Shown: piece by piece, positions 63,479-64,000 of the stretch
Position numbering within the stretch: the stretch's first letter is position 1
Layout: every line of letters starts with the position of its first letter
Assembly: GCA_937996235.1 (NCBI GenBank)
Contig: CALKVK010000035.1
Location: forward strand, 382,389 to 446,388
DNA length: 64,000 bases
Origin: an uncultured bacterium
Lineage (GTDB): Bacteria; Planctomycetota; JAJSAM01; JAJVHW01
Direction: 5' to 3'
The notes under the pieces: generated by a model
Database searches by the model: none
What the model was told of the DNA's origin: nothing
Seen by the model: only the letters and a program-made list of their open reading frames with translations
Translations under genes and position numbers: made by a program

Positions 63479-64000
63479 TCAACTCGGACGTTCCTCCGAC
63501 CCGCCGGGTTCCGTCGGTCCGTCTTCCGTACCCGCCGCGTCGACGGCCGGAGTGCCGGCGGCGGCGTCAGCGGGTGTGTCGACGACGCGCACGTCGCCGA
63601 CATCGGTGACGACATCCAGAGAGACGTCGCCTGACGGTCCAACCCCGCTCTCAGCCTCGGAATGTGCGACGTTCGACGCGACATCCTCGGCGACGTCCTG
63701 CATCTCTTCAGGGGCCTTCGACGGACGGGGCCCACCGCGACCGCCCCCGCGCCCTCCGCCACGGCCCTGGCGCTCCGCGCGCTGCTGCGGGCCGAAGCCG
63801 AGCTGGGCGCGGAGCGCCTCGAGCTGCCTGTGGAACGGGTCGTTCTCGCGCGGGATGTCGCGGATCGCGGGCATGTCGCTGCGCTCGCGCCGCGGCCCGC
63901 CGCGCTCGCGCCGTTCCGGCCCGCCGGGCGCGCGGTCGCGCCGCGGACCCCTGTCGCCGCCGCGACCGCCGCCCGGGCGGCCGCCCGCGCGCGGCGGCCC
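63479..64000 (-). CDS. C-terminal part of an RGG-rich protein
   Basis: The frame is open to the window edge, so at least 173 C-terminal residues are seen and the start lies outside; an internal ATG at 63874 is not a convincing start. The visible part has two Arg/Gly-rich stretches (around GGRGGDRGPRRD and GRGGGRGGGRGG) flanking a short helical segment ENDPFHRQLEALRAQLGFG. An acidic, Ala/Val-rich tail follows. RGG-type tails occur on RNA helicases, pseudouridine synthases and other RNA-binding proteins, but the domain that would identify it is missing. It lies 89 bp upstream of the thioredoxin-like gene in the same direction. Confidence 0.6.
   Translation of the reverse strand, partial: GPPRAGGRPGGGRGGDRGPRRDRAPGGPERRERGGPRRERSDMPAIRDIPRENDPFHRQLEALRAQLGFGPQQRAERQGRGGGRGGGRGGPRPSKAPEEMQDVAEDVASNVAHSEAESGVGPSGDVSLDVVTDVGDVRVVDTPADAAAGTPAVDAAGTEDGPTEPGGSEERPS

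Noticed and set aside
62496..63482. Two separate short genes on either side of the UGA
   Set aside because: The second piece has no ribosome site or signal, begins in the middle of a thioredoxin fold, and is in the same frame as the first; only together do they make a complete domain.

Overview
This is a very GC-rich bacterial chromosome segment with densely packed genes, many GTG starts and many 4-base stop/start overlaps. Gene content points to a Planctomycetota-type bacterium. The indicators are a MoxR/DUF58/von Willebrand A cluster joined to squalene-cyclase-like repeat proteins, PQQ-propeller and TPR secretory proteins, a membrane Ser/Thr kinase and several HEAT-repeat exported proteins. 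The phylum is inferred from gene content only. I see no rRNA, tRNA, insertion sequence, prophage or CRISPR array.

Layout. Positions 1-857 (minus) hold the phosphatidylethanolamine pair pssA (cut by the window edge) and psd. Positions 1002-4931 (plus) hold enolase, a DivIC/FtsB-like protein and an exported propeller. Positions 5048-28203 are one long plus-strand block in two halves. The first half is MoxR ATPase, DUF58, two vWA membrane proteins, a 1,468-residue propeller-TPR-propeller protein and a squalene-cyclase-like protein. The second half is an ECF sigma factor, a FecR-type anti-sigma-like membrane protein, a DUF4175-like protein, a 1,150-residue coiled coil, a repeat protein and a second squalene-cyclase-like paralogue. 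Positions 28200-30828 (minus) hold larE, a membrane protein and an RlmI-like methyltransferase. Positions 30904-37584 (plus) hold exported HEAT, TPR and Gly-rich proteins. Positions 37606-42073 are mixed housekeeping genes: M24 peptidase, beta-carbonic anhydrase, Nudix, CAAX-type protease, DUF2752 and a zinc-ribbon coiled coil. Positions 42153-47092 (minus) hold rpoD, dnaG and two small genes. Positions 47228-50484 (plus) hold a Ser/Thr kinase and a DEAD-box helicase with a strongly structured leader. Positions 50615-62249 carry two convergent peptide-type ABC import loci. Positions 62496-64000 (minus) hold a thioredoxin-like gene and the C-terminus of an RGG-rich protein.

Two observations stand out. 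(1) The thioredoxin/TlpA-like gene at 62496-63389 has an in-frame UGA exactly where the first cysteine of the CPPC active site should be. A hairpin with bacterial SECIS geometry follows, so it reads as a selenoprotein with a U-P-P-C motif. (2) The ABC permease at 52551-54521 carries a complete seven-repeat WD40 propeller in the extracytoplasmic loop after its first membrane helix. Smaller points are an alpha/beta-hydrolase whose nucleophile position is glycine, a possible 43-residue Cys-rich protein fitted exactly between the ECF sigma and FecR genes, and a four-helix RNA fold ahead of the helicase gene.

How the parts may work together (inference). The 5-28 kb block looks like a cell-envelope or protein-maturation system. 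MoxR acts as chaperone for the vWA proteins, large propellers and coiled coils act in the periplasm, and the second half has its own sigma/anti-sigma control. The two ABC loci meet tail to tail, and only one encodes ATPases, so those ATPases may serve both permease pairs.
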